A stretch of 22,874 bases of DNA from CAZUZD01 sp964624465 (GTDB taxonomy: Bacteria; Planctomycetota; Planctomycetia; Isosphaerales; Isosphaeraceae), in the NCBI GenBank assembly GCA_964624465.1, contig CAZUZD010000068.1, forward strand, positions 1-22,874, written 5' to 3'. Below the pieces are notes generated by a model. It made no database searches. It worked only from the letters and a program-made list of their open reading frames with translations, and was not told where the DNA came from. Made by a program: the position numbers and the translations under genes. Shown piece by piece: positions 5,911 through 13,672 of this stretch; positions within the stretch are counted from its first letter, which is position 1, and each line of letters starts with the position of its first letter.

Positions 5911-7125
5911 TCAGCTCAGCCGGCGGTCGGCCATGCCGATCAGCGCGACAACCGGCAGGCCGTGGGGGCAGGCCCGCTCGGCGGCGGCCAGGTCGGCCTC
6001 GGCGAGGCCACGAGCGGCCGGCGGCAGCGCCTGGTAGAGGGCCCGGGCCTCGGCCCGCTTGCCGTAGACCGAGTAGTACCGCAGGTAGCGGAGCACGGTC
6101 GAGACGGGCACGCCCTTCGCCGCGGTCTCGCAGAGGTGGCCGCAGCCGTGGCAGTAGAGGTTCGCCGTGCGGGTGCGGTGCTCCTCGAGCAGCTGCGCCT
6201 CCTTGGGGCTCAGCGGGTTCATCGCCGCGGCGCGGTTCTCGCGGAGCTGCTCGCGGTTGGTCATCTCGCTGACGACGACCTGGAACCGCTCATCGGCGAA
6301 GACCGCCTTGATCGCGGCCTGCGCCGGGTTGAACCCCTTGGCAACGAAATCGCCCAGGCGACCGTCCTTCTTGGCGTCGTCGGGTGCGACGGGCTCGGCA
6401 CCGCCCTGGGTCTTCATGGCGACCAGGCCGATGTTCGCCTTGCTGGCGAGGTCGACGGCCCGCTTGAGCGCGTCGGCGCCCATGGTGCGGTAGTTGTACT
6501 GGATCATGATCTGGTCGATCCAGCCGCACTTGGCCGCCGCCTCGACGCACTCGACCAGCTTGGCGTCGTGGCAGGAGAAGCCGGCGAACTTGAGCTTCCC
6601 CTCCTTCTTGAGGTCGGCGAAGGCCTTTTTGACGCCGTCGTCGAACAGCAGGCCGGTCTGCTCGCCCTTGATGCCGTGCAGGTAGTAGGCGTCGACGTAG
6701 TCGGTCTTGAGCCGCTCCAGGCTCTTCGTCAGCCGCTCGCGGAATACGCCGGGATCGCCCTGGTTGCGGTAGCCGGCGCACTTGGAGACCAGGAACACGT
6801 CCTTGCGCTTGCCGGTCCGCTCCAGCACCTCGCCCAGCGTAATCTCGGAGTTGCCGTTCTCGTAGCTCTCGGAGGTGTCGATGAACGTGACGCCCGAGAG
6901 CAGCGCCGACTGCACGAAGCTCGGCTGGACGGTCCAGCTCGTGCCCATGCCCAGCCGGGGCACCCGGGCGCCGGTCTTGCCCAGGATGGTGGTCGGAAGC
7001 GACCCGACCTGCTGCACGGCGCCGAAGGCGTCGGCCGTGGCGAGGGCGGCGCCGGTGGCCGCAGTTGTCCGGAGGAAGTGTCGTCGCGTGCCGCCGCATC
7101 CACCGCCGCCGCAAGACTGACTCAT
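5911..7125 (-). CDS. Aldo/keto reductase with Tat-type signal and C-terminal Fe-S-type cysteine cluster
   Basis: A 404-aa NADPH-type oxidoreductase. The aldo/keto reductase tetrad is visible: Asp83 (FIDTSESY), Tyr88, Lys115 (FLVSK) and His150 (YYLHG). The N-terminus has Cys/Gly-rich MSQSCGGGGCGG, then TRRHFLRTTAATGAALATADAF, a twin-arginine (RRxFL) signal followed by a hydrophobic stretch, implying export as a folded, cofactor-loaded protein. The C-terminus has CHGCGHLC (C325, C328, C332) and ACPHGLPV (C386), an arrangement like the 4Fe-4S segments of other long aldo/keto reductases. The ATG at 7125 has GGAGG 8 nt upstream; the open frame runs further upstream, but that part has no protein-like composition. 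It is divergent from the glutaminase-like gene across 286 bp. The substrate is unknown. Confidence 0.9.
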   Translation of the reverse strand: MSQSCGGGGCGGTRRHFLRTTAATGAALATADAFGAVQQVGSLPTTILGKTGARVPRLGMGTSWTVQPSFVQSALLSGVTFIDTSESYENGNSEITLGEVLERTGKRKDVFLVSKCAGYRNQGDPGVFRERLTKSLERLKTDYVDAYYLHGIKGEQTGLLFDDGVKKAFADLKKEGKLKFAGFSCHDAKLVECVEAAAKCGWIDQIMIQYNYRTMGADALKRAVDLASKANIGLVAMKTQGGAEPVAPDDAKKDGRLGDFVAKGFNPAQAAIKAVFADERFQVVVSEMTNREQLRENRAAAMNPLSPKEAQLLEEHRTRTANLYCHGCGHLCETAAKGVPVSTVLRYLRYYSVYGKRAEARALYQALPPAARGLAEADLAAAERACPHGLPVVALIGMADRRLS

Positions 7126-7222
7126 CGCGCACACCTCCGGGTTGGGTTCCATCGGATCGCAACGGATCGCCCCTCGGCCGGGGCCGATGGGGACGATTCC
7201 GAGCTGCCGCCGCCGGGGCGTC

Positions 7223-7251
7223 ATTCTCGCGCCGCCCGCAGAGCCGGTCAA
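7223..7251 (-). promoter_or_regulatory. Candidate promoter for the aldo/keto reductase
   Basis: On the minus strand, TTGACC (7251-7246), a 17-nt spacer and GAGAAT (7228-7223) form a fair sigma70-like promoter. It lies about 100 nt upstream of the ATG at 7125 in the divergent intergenic region. The -35 matches five of six and the -10 four of six consensus bases. Confidence 0.4.
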
Positions 7252-7308
7252 CAAAGATTCGACAACCTCGGCGGTCGGCTCCCACCCTCGATCGCCAGCG
7301 TCTGCCGG

Positions 7309-7336
7309 TTGACACCGAGGCCCTCGAACCTCTACA
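7309..7336 (+). promoter_or_regulatory. Candidate promoter for the glutaminase-like gene
   Basis: A perfect TTGACA (-35) at 7309-7314 is followed after 16 nt by TCTACA (7331-7336), which matches three of six -10 bases. It lies about 75 nt upstream of the ATG at 7412. With the minus-strand element at 7223-7251 it makes a divergent promoter region for the two exported proteins. Confidence 0.4.
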
Positions 7337-7411
7337 CCCAGGAGCTTCCATTGATCCGAAGGCCCGCGCCGCGCGGGACTCGCCGCACCCCTGGATCGAG
7401 CACCACCGACG

Positions 7412-9970
7412 ATGCGACGCCCCCACTCTCCCGTCCGCCTGCTGGGCCTGGGCGCCTGGTTCGCCCTGCTAGCCGGCGCGGCCACCTCCGCCACGGCGCA
7501 GCCCCAGCCCCTCGGGCCCATGCGGCCGCCGGCCGTCCCGCTCGTGGCCCACGACCCGTACTTCAGCGTCTGGTCGGCCGCCGACCGCCTGACGGATGTC
7601 GACACCACCCACTGGACGGGTAAGCCCCAGCCGATCCGGGGCCGCCTGGTGGTCGACGGCCAGAGCCTCCGCGTCCTGGGCGGCCCGAAAGACGCTCCCG
7701 CCCTGCCCCAGACCGGCCTGACGGTCCTGCCCACCCGCACGATTGCCACCTTCGCCGGCGCAGGCGTCGAGCTCATGCTCACCTTCCTGACCCCCGCCCT
7801 GCCCGACGACCTCGACCTGCTCGCCAGGCCGACGACCTACGTGGTCTGGGACGTCCGCTCGACCGACGGCCGGGCGCACCAGGTCACGGCCGAGCTGGAA
7901 GCCTCGCCGCTGCTGGCGGTCGACACTGCGGACCAGGTCGTGCACCGCGAGGCCGTTGGCGGCGCGGACGCTGGCTATCTCGGCCAGCGGGTCGGGACCG
8001 TCGATCAGCCTGTGCTGGAGCGGGCCGGCGATGACCTGCGCATCGACTGGGGTCACCTGGTCCTCGTCGCGCCCGCGGGGGCCAACGCGACCGCCCGCGG
8101 ACCCGCCGAGGTCGTGGACGTTGCGGCCGAGGCGATGGCCCCGCTGGCGCTGACGCTGGGCTTCGGCGAGGTCGGCGCCACCGCCGTGTCGCGCTGGGCG
8201 GTGCTGGCCTATGACGACGGAGCCTCCATCCTCTACTTCGATGAGCCCTTGCGGCCGTACTGGAAGCGCGATGGCCTGGAGTTTCCGGCGCTGCTGAGCA
8301 AGGCGATGGCCGAGTATCCGGCACTCCGCCGCCGCTGCGAGGAGTTCGACTCCGCGCTGATGGCCGACCTGGAGCGGACCGGGGGCGCCGGCTACGCCCG
8401 CCTGGCCGCGCTGTCGTATCGCGAGGCGATGGCGGCGAACAAGATCGCCTGCGATCGCAACGGGAAGCCGCTCTGCTTCTCGAAGGAGAACTTTTCCAAC
8501 GGCTGCATCGCCACCGTCGACGTCTTCTACCCCATGGCCCCGATCGCCCTGTCCCTGAGCCCCGCGCTGATGAAGGCGACGCTGGTGCCGCTGCTCGACT
8601 ACGCCGCCTCGCCGCGCTGGAAGTTTCCGTTCGCCCCGCACGACCTCGGCACCTATCCGCACGCCAACGGCCAGGTCTATGGCGGCGGCGAGCGGACCGA
8701 GGAGAACCAGATGCCGGTCGAGGAATCGGCCAACATGATCCTCCTGATGGCCGCCGTGGCGAAGGCCGACGGCAATCTCGACTTCGTCGCACCGCACTGG
8801 CCCCTGCTGGTGAAGTGGGCCGGATACCTGAAGGACAAGGGCTTCGACCCCGAGAACCAGCTCTGCACCGACGACTTCGCCGGGCACCTGGCGCACAATG
8901 TGAACCTCTCCGCCAAGGCCATCGTCGCCCTGGGGGCCTTCGCGCAGCTCGCCCAGGCGAAGGGCGACATCGCCGTGGCCCGGACCTTCGGCGAGCTGGC
9001 CCGGACCTATGCCGCCCGCTGGATCCAGGAAGCCGCCGATGGCGACCATACCCGGCTGGCATTCGACCGACCGGGCACCTGGAGCCAGAAGTACAACCTG
9101 GTCTGGGACCGCGTCCTGGGCCTGAATCTGTTCCCCGCCGAGGTGTTCGCGTCCGAGCTGGCGTACTACCGAACGCATCAGAACACCTTCGGCCTGCCGC
9201 TCGACAATCGGGCCGATTACACGAAGCTCGACTGGATCGTGTGGACCGCGTGCCTGACCGGCGAGCGGGCCGACTTCGAGGCGCTGCTCGCGCCGGCGGT
9301 CCGGTTCGTCAACGAGACCCCGAGCCGCGTGCCGATGACGGACTGGTACGACACGAAGACCGGCAAGCAGGTCGGCTTCCAGGCCCGACCGGTCGTCGGT
9401 GGGGTGTACTTGCCCCTGCTGACCGACGCGGCGCTCTGGTCGAAGTGGGCCGCGCGGGGGGCCCAGGTGACCGGGCCGTGGGCCGCACTCCCCACGCCCT
9501 CGGAACGTACCGTCGTGGTGCCGACGGCACGGGAGGCGAAGTCGACCTGGCGCTACACCACCGAGGCGCCCGCGGCTGACTGGATGGCGGTCGCCTTCGA
9601 CGCCTCTGGCTGGCGCGAGGGGACTGGCGGGTTCGGCTCGCCGGGCACGCCCGGGGCGGCCATCGGCACGCCCTGGACGGGCCGGGAGATCTGGCTCCGC
9701 CGCTCGATCGATCTGCCCGAGGGGTCCACGGACGACCTGCGGCTCTTGATCCACCACGACGAGGATGTCGAGGTGTACCTCAACGGCGTGCTGGCCGTCC
9801 GCCGGCCGGGCTACACCACGGAGTACCGCGCGGTCCGGATCCGGCCCGAGGCGCTCGCGAACCTGAAACCGGGGGTCAACACGCTGGCCATCCGGTGTCG
9901 CCAGACCACCGGCGGGCAGTACATCGATGCCGGCCTGGTGCGGGTGCAGGCGACGCCGGCTGCCCGCTGA
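7412..9970 (+). CDS. Secreted glutaminase-like protein (DUF4964-DUF5127-DUF4965-DUF1793) with C-terminal beta-sandwich
   Basis: An 852-aa exported protein. Residues 1-29 form a signal peptide (MRRPHSPVR, then a hydrophobic core ending ATAQ). PPAVPLVAHDPYFSVWSAAD and the following ~50 residues match DUF4964. A DUF5127-like region runs to about 330. The DUF4965 part (about 335-445) contains SYREAMAANKIA, FSKENFSNGCIATVDVFYP and ENQMPVEESANM. A DUF1793 alpha-helical region (about 450-685) contains TWSQKYNLVWDR and the conserved TDWYDTKTG. Fungal GtaA-type glutaminases share this order, but many bacterial members are uncharacterised. Residues ~700-850 look like a galactose-binding-type beta-sandwich (WLRRSIDLPEG, LLIHHDEDVEVYLNG), possibly for carbohydrate binding. 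The substrate is therefore open: glutamine or a glycan. The 14-residue stretch WAALPTPSERTVVV links the two parts. Confidence 0.85.
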   Translation: MRRPHSPVRLLGLGAWFALLAGAATSATAQPQPLGPMRPPAVPLVAHDPYFSVWSAADRLTDVDTTHWTGKPQPIRGRLVVDGQSLRVLGGPKDAPALPQTGLTVLPTRTIATFAGAGVELMLTFLTPALPDDLDLLARPTTYVVWDVRSTDGRAHQVTAELEASPLLAVDTADQVVHREAVGGADAGYLGQRVGTVDQPVLERAGDDLRIDWGHLVLVAPAGANATARGPAEVVDVAAEAMAPLALTLGFGEVGATAVSRWAVLAYDDGASILYFDEPLRPYWKRDGLEFPALLSKAMAEYPALRRRCEEFDSALMADLERTGGAGYARLAALSYREAMAANKIACDRNGKPLCFSKENFSNGCIATVDVFYPMAPIALSLSPALMKATLVPLLDYAASPRWKFPFAPHDLGTYPHANGQVYGGGERTEENQMPVEESANMILLMAAVAKADGNLDFVAPHWPLLVKWAGYLKDKGFDPENQLCTDDFAGHLAHNVNLSAKAIVALGAFAQLAQAKGDIAVARTFGELARTYAARWIQEAADGDHTRLAFDRPGTWSQKYNLVWDRVLGLNLFPAEVFASELAYYRTHQNTFGLPLDNRADYTKLDWIVWTACLTGERADFEALLAPAVRFVNETPSRVPMTDWYDTKTGKQVGFQARPVVGGVYLPLLTDAALWSKWAARGAQVTGPWAALPTPSERTVVVPTAREAKSTWRYTTEAPAADWMAVAFDASGWREGTGGFGSPGTPGAAIGTPWTGREIWLRRSIDLPEGSTDDLRLLIHHDEDVEVYLNGVLAVRRPGYTTEYRAVRIRPEALANLKPGVNTLAIRCRQTTGGQYIDAGLVRVQATPAAR

Positions 9971-10000
9971 GCCTGGTGGAACGGCGACGATCCGAGAACG

Positions 10001-10042
10001 CGAACCGACCGCGTGGGCCCGGAGGCTCACGCGGTCGGTTCG
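10001..10042. terminator. Bidirectional terminator-like perfect inverted repeat
   Basis: A perfect 15-bp inverted repeat: CGAACCGACCGCGTG at 10001-10015 and its complement at 10028-10042, with a 12-nt loop. It sits between the 3' ends of two convergent genes, 30 nt after the glutaminase-like stop and 31 nt after the TolC stop. The plus-strand side is followed by a short GGGTTT; no long T run exists on either side. Its position makes a shared transcription stop the most likely role. Confidence 0.65.
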
Positions 10043-10073
10043 GGTTTCAGGCTGGTCCGTCCGTCGTCGTGGT

Positions 10074-12464
10074 TCAGAACCCGCCGGGCAGGCTCGGGAG
10101 TTCGGCCGGGGCGGACGGGAGGTCGAGGGGGACCTCCTCGAACGTCGGGGCGACGGGGGCGGCGGCCGGGGCCGGCGCCACGGCGTTTGGCACCGGGGTG
10201 GGCAGCGGAGGCACGCCGGCGGGGGCCGCAACGGGCAGCGGCGGCACATCGACGGGAGCGGAGACCGGGATCACGCCGGGCTCGGCGCCCCGGCCGAGGG
10301 TCGGCCGGTTCGAGAGGATCGGGGGCTCACCGGCGGGGGCGGCCGGCGAGGCGGGGTATGGTCGGGGGCCGAGCGGGCCCGGAGGGGCCGGCAGCGCCGG
10401 GATGGGATCGGGCCGGTAGTTCGGCGGTGCCAGCGGATTGACCGGGTCGGGAATCGGGGGACCGCCGGCGGGCCTCGGGATGTAGTTGCCGTTCTCGCCG
10501 ACCGGGTGCTGGCCGTGGGCCTTGCGCTGGTCGTGGGCCTGGATGTAGGCCCGGGCCGGCCAGGGTCCCTCGGTCATCGCCACGTTGTCGTAGGCGAGCA
10601 GGGTGCCCTTGGCCTCCTCGAGCAGGACGATCGAGACGTTGTACCGGTTCTTGTAATCGGCCTCGGTGGCGACGGCGGTGGCCCACTTGTTCACGGCGTC
10701 GAGGTAACGGTCGATGGTGATCTGACCCTCCTCGTAGTACGCCTTCTGGGCCTCGAGCCGCTGCAGGGCCGCTTCCTTGACCCGGCTGGCTCCCTTGAAG
10801 GCCTTGTAGTTCAGGTCCACTTCCAGGAAGAACCGGGCGAGCTGGTGCGAGGTCTGGTGCACGAGCTGCTGGACGAAGGCCCGCGACCGCAGGAGCTGGT
10901 ACTGCGAGAGTCGCACGTCGGCCAGCGGGCCGCGGTAGCCCAGGGGCATCTGGAAGGTGAAGCCGACCTGCCAGTTCTGGAAGTCGCTGTAGCGACTGGC
11001 GATCGGGTTCAGGCCGGCGGCCACCTGCTGGGCCCGCACCATCGGGTCGATGGCCCGGATCGACTTGCCGGTCATCACGCCCAGCGACTCGTCGAGCTGC
11101 TTGCCGATGCCGTTGAACTGGTACAGGGCGTCGAAGTTCAGCACGGGCAGGAGCTGGTTTCGGGCGACGAGCAGCTGGAGCTCGGCGACGCGGACGAGCA
11201 TCTGGCCCTGGATGATGTCGGGCTGGAAGCTGAGCATCTGGGCGACGCTCGACTCCCAGTTCGGCTCCAGGCGGGCCTCGGTGGGGGCGGTGACCGGCAC
11301 GATGCGGCGGTTGTCCGCCGGGGGCAGGCCGAGCAGGTTGCGGAGCTGACGCTCGGCGGTGATCAGGTCGGCGGTGCGCTGGATCAGCTCGAGCTTGAAG
11401 CGCTCGAGCTGCTCCTCGGCCTCGGCGACGTTGGGCACCGAGCCCGAGCCGACCTCGAACTTGGCCTGCTCGCGGCGGAGGATCTGCTCGCCGAGCTCGA
11501 CGGCGGTCTCGGCCGCCCAGTGCTGGACCTGGGCCTGGGCGACGGCCCAGTACTGCTGCTCGACCGAGCGGACCATGCGCTGGACCTCGGCCTTGAACTG
11601 CCAGACGCTGAAGTCGGCGTTCAGGCGGGCGATCACGATGGGCGCCCGGTTGGCCTCGAGGCCCGCAGGGTTGGGGCTCGGGTTGAACTGTGAGGTCGGT
11701 GCCGAGCCGAGCAGCGGGTGGCTGAAGCCAAGCTGCAGGTTCGTGTTGTAAACCGACGGGTACGTCTGGAAGGCGTTGTTGACGTACTGGTACTGGATGT
11801 TCTGCTGGACCCGCACCGTGCCGCCGGTGGCGATCTTCTTCTGGAGGGTGGCGGCGAGCTGGGCGGTGTCCTGGAACAGGATCACGAAGTCCCGCCGGTT
11901 GGCGCTGGTGGCGAAGATACCGCCCTGGATGGCGTTGTTCAGCGGCGTGACGTTGCGGTTCCAGAACAGCGTGGTCGAGAAGTTGGCGTCGAAGGCCGAC
12001 AGGGCGCTGGCGATGCGCGTCTCCTGCGCGGCCGGGTCGTAGATCGTCTGGAGGTTGCCCGAGCCGAGGGTGTTCAGGCTGCTGATGGCCAGGAACTGCG
12101 GCTCGAAGCCCGCCACCTGCACGCCCTGAGCACCGAGCGGGATCACCCGGATGACCTCGGAGTTGTCCAGGGCGATGCGGATCGCCTCGGGCAATTCCAG
12201 GTACCAGATCTCCGGGCGTTCCGGGTCGCTGGTGGTGCGGGGCGCTGCCAGTCGCGGCAGTGGCAGGTCAGGCGCCTGGTCCATCAGCGCAACCTGGCGA
12301 ACCTCGCGGTCCTCCTCGGCCACGCGGGCGCTCTGACCCGGCTCGCCGGGCACGATTTTCGACTGGTCGAGATAAGGGACCCTGCGGCAGCCGGCACCGG
12401 GCAGGCAGGTCCCGGAGAGGACCGCCAACAGTGCCAACCGGTTCCCGAGTACGGTCAATCGCAT
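10074..12464 (-). CDS. TolC-family outer membrane protein with long Pro/Ala-rich C-terminal tail
   Basis: A 796-aa outer-membrane efflux-type protein. Two long-helix repeats with TolC character are visible: VEQQYWAVAQAQVQHWAAE, GSGSVPNVAEAEEQLERFK, TAERQLRNLLGLPPADNRRIVPV, then SFQPDIIQGQMLVRVAELQL, LLPVLNFDALYQFNG and NWQVGFTFQMPLGYRG. The N-terminus has a hydrophobic signal and cysteines at 20 and 26; GAGC at 23-26 is only a poor lipobox, so lipidation is uncertain. The ATG at 12464 is chosen because it starts the signal peptide; the frame is open for 108 nt further upstream without protein-like sequence. The core ends near residue 640, and about 155 residues of Pro/Ala/Gly/Val-rich sequence follow, which E. 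coli TolC lacks. No membrane-fusion or inner-membrane pump gene is adjacent, so its partner must be elsewhere. Confidence 0.88.
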   Translation of the reverse strand: MRLTVLGNRLALLAVLSGTCLPGAGCRRVPYLDQSKIVPGEPGQSARVAEEDREVRQVALMDQAPDLPLPRLAAPRTTSDPERPEIWYLELPEAIRIALDNSEVIRVIPLGAQGVQVAGFEPQFLAISSLNTLGSGNLQTIYDPAAQETRIASALSAFDANFSTTLFWNRNVTPLNNAIQGGIFATSANRRDFVILFQDTAQLAATLQKKIATGGTVRVQQNIQYQYVNNAFQTYPSVYNTNLQLGFSHPLLGSAPTSQFNPSPNPAGLEANRAPIVIARLNADFSVWQFKAEVQRMVRSVEQQYWAVAQAQVQHWAAETAVELGEQILRREQAKFEVGSGSVPNVAEAEEQLERFKLELIQRTADLITAERQLRNLLGLPPADNRRIVPVTAPTEARLEPNWESSVAQMLSFQPDIIQGQMLVRVAELQLLVARNQLLPVLNFDALYQFNGIGKQLDESLGVMTGKSIRAIDPMVRAQQVAAGLNPIASRYSDFQNWQVGFTFQMPLGYRGPLADVRLSQYQLLRSRAFVQQLVHQTSHQLARFFLEVDLNYKAFKGASRVKEAALQRLEAQKAYYEEGQITIDRYLDAVNKWATAVATEADYKNRYNVSIVLLEEAKGTLLAYDNVAMTEGPWPARAYIQAHDQRKAHGQHPVGENGNYIPRPAGGPPIPDPVNPLAPPNYRPDPIPALPAPPGPLGPRPYPASPAAPAGEPPILSNRPTLGRGAEPGVIPVSAPVDVPPLPVAAPAGVPPLPTPVPNAVAPAPAAAPVAPTFEEVPLDLPSAPAELPSLPGGF

Positions 12465-13008
12465 GGCCAGACCGTCCTTGACTGTGGGGAGCCATGTGAC
12501 GTGAGGCCGGATGCTCAGGAGCTCCGCAGCGCGGTGCGATCCGCGACCACGGCGCGGGCCAGGGCCCGCCATCCGGTCGGCGATCCGGGGTGCTTCCTTG
12601 CCCCCGTCCGCCTCTGTCCTCGGCGCTCGCAGCCGGGGCGTCCCAAAAGGTCGCCGTGGGTCCGGCCGGGGAACGGATTCGTTCGCCCGCCAGGACTCAC
12701 CCGACCGGGGAGGACTCCCCGATCCACGATCTCAGCAAGAACCGCAGGACGAGCCTCACGGCACCCGGGCGTGACCCGGCTCCGAGAGCTCGACGCATCG
12801 ACCTGTCAAACTTGATCGGTCGCGTGGGACGTGCGTCTTGAGAGGACGGCCGGGATTCTACGGATTGGCGCGAGCCTGGCTAGGCCAGTTCCCGACGGTT
12901 CCTTCAGCCCCGGCCCGTCACCACCGAAACGGACAGCGAACCGCCCCGCGTTCCCGCCGATTCGGGTCCGCAGGCACCGGAGCGCAGCGCATCGGATCGG
13001 CGGCGGCG
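12465..13008. other. 544-bp intergenic region upstream of the TolC-family gene
   Basis: No convincing gene is found here: the open frames on either strand are Arg/Pro/Gly-rich, as expected from GC-rich non-coding DNA. Visible structures are a small hairpin at 12706-12721 (CGGGGA, loop GGAC, TCCCCG) and CTGGC-TAG-GCCAG at about 12875-12890. An 8-bp inverted repeat (CCGCCGAT at 12954-12961, ATCGGCGG at 12996-13003) lies just past the DUF962 stop and may mark its 3' end. A minus-strand TTGACA at 12809-12804 lacks a matching -10. Confidence 0.5.
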
Positions 13009-13356
13009 TCAGCCCACCGGGCGGGGGGCGTCGGGTCGGGGCAGGCCCGAGGGCCGCGCGGCGGTGCGGGCCCGGGCGGCACGGCCGGCCAGCCAGCGCC
13101 GCAGCTGCGTGATCTCGCCGGGCTCGCTGCCTTCAATAGCATGGCCCAGGAACTGGATCACATACCCACCCAGGAACAGCGCCATGGAGAAGACGAAGAT
13201 CGGGAGCGAGACCAGGGCCAGGTACAGGGGGGCCAGCAGCACGCCCACGATCGTCGGGGGAATACCGATCAGGTGCAGCAGGAAGCTACCCGGATGCCGG
13301 TGGCGCTCCAGCCAGTCTTCGACCACGGGTGCGGGCGCATGCGGAGGACAAAGCAT
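13009..13356 (-). CDS. DUF962 (Mpo1/YGL010w-like) small membrane protein
   Basis: A 115-aa protein matching the DUF962 pattern: WLERHRHPGSFLLHLIGIP (about 15-33) with conserved histidines at 21 and 28, hydrophobic segments at about 34-50 and 51-70, then GGYVIQFLGHAIEGSEPGEI (about 63-82) with His72. In yeast the family member Mpo1 is an iron-dependent dioxygenase that alpha-oxidises fatty acids; the bacterial function is unproven. The C-terminal 30 residues are Arg/Pro-rich and probably disordered. The start ATG at 13356 lacks a good ribosome binding site; AGGA is 13 nt upstream. It stands alone, divergent from lpxK. Confidence 0.75.
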   Translation of the reverse strand: MLCPPHAPAPVVEDWLERHRHPGSFLLHLIGIPPTIVGVLLAPLYLALVSLPIFVFSMALFLGGYVIQFLGHAIEGSEPGEITQLRRWLAGRAARARTAARPSGLPRPDAPRPVG

Positions 13357-13672
13357 GAAGCGGGCTCGATCCTGGTGTGCATCACGGGCGAGCGGGGGGG
13401 AGGTCCGGCCCGATCGGCCGGCGGCTCGCCTCGAAAGCTCCTGACGCGAGCCGCAGGCCGGGCTCACGTCAGGTTCATCATAATCCGTCTCGCGGGAGGG
13501 CCGCAATCGCGTCCCGTCCTTGCCTTTGAGTGAATTGTCGGGCCGACCGGAGCGAATTGCCCCGCCGCCCCAGGTCCCCGACCAATCGCGAGGGCCGGCG
13601 CCCACCGAGAACGGGAACGCCCGGCCGATCTGAGCTTGAAGGAACGCCCCGCCGACCCGATCCTCTGAGACC
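13357..13672. other. 316-bp divergent intergenic region (DUF962 / lpxK)
   Basis: No gene is supported here. The AT-rich island at 13474-13484 reads TATGAT on the minus strand (13482-13477) and CATAAT on the plus strand (13479-13484), each five of six -10 bases. The minus-strand -10 has TTGCGG 18 nt upstream (13506-13501), which could serve DUF962 with a leader of about 110 nt. The plus-strand version lacks a -35 match. No other site was identified upstream of lpxK. Confidence 0.35.

Noticed and set aside
7126..7782. N-terminal extension of the aldo/keto reductase frame
   Set aside because: The frame stays open, but the sequence is Arg/Gly/Pro-rich, runs into the divergent gene, and the GGAGG site fixes the start at 7125.
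7469..10249. 926-codon minus-strand open frame across the glutaminase-like gene
   Set aside because: It arises from codon bias at 70% GC. The plus-strand gene has a signal peptide and family domains, and the reverse frame has none.
9927..11693. 588-codon plus-strand frame across the TolC gene
   Set aside because: It is the antisense shadow of the TolC-family gene; its composition is Val/Leu/Gly/Asp repeats typical of reversed GC-rich codons.
12511..12774. 87-codon plus-strand ORF in the TolC upstream gap
   Set aside because: Arg/Ser/Pro-rich product without motif or ribosome binding site; typical of GC-rich non-coding sequence.
12804..12809. Minus-strand TTGACA as a promoter for the TolC gene
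   Set aside because: At 16-18 nt spacing only CTCGGA-like sequences are found, which do not resemble a -10 box, and it is 340 nt from the start.
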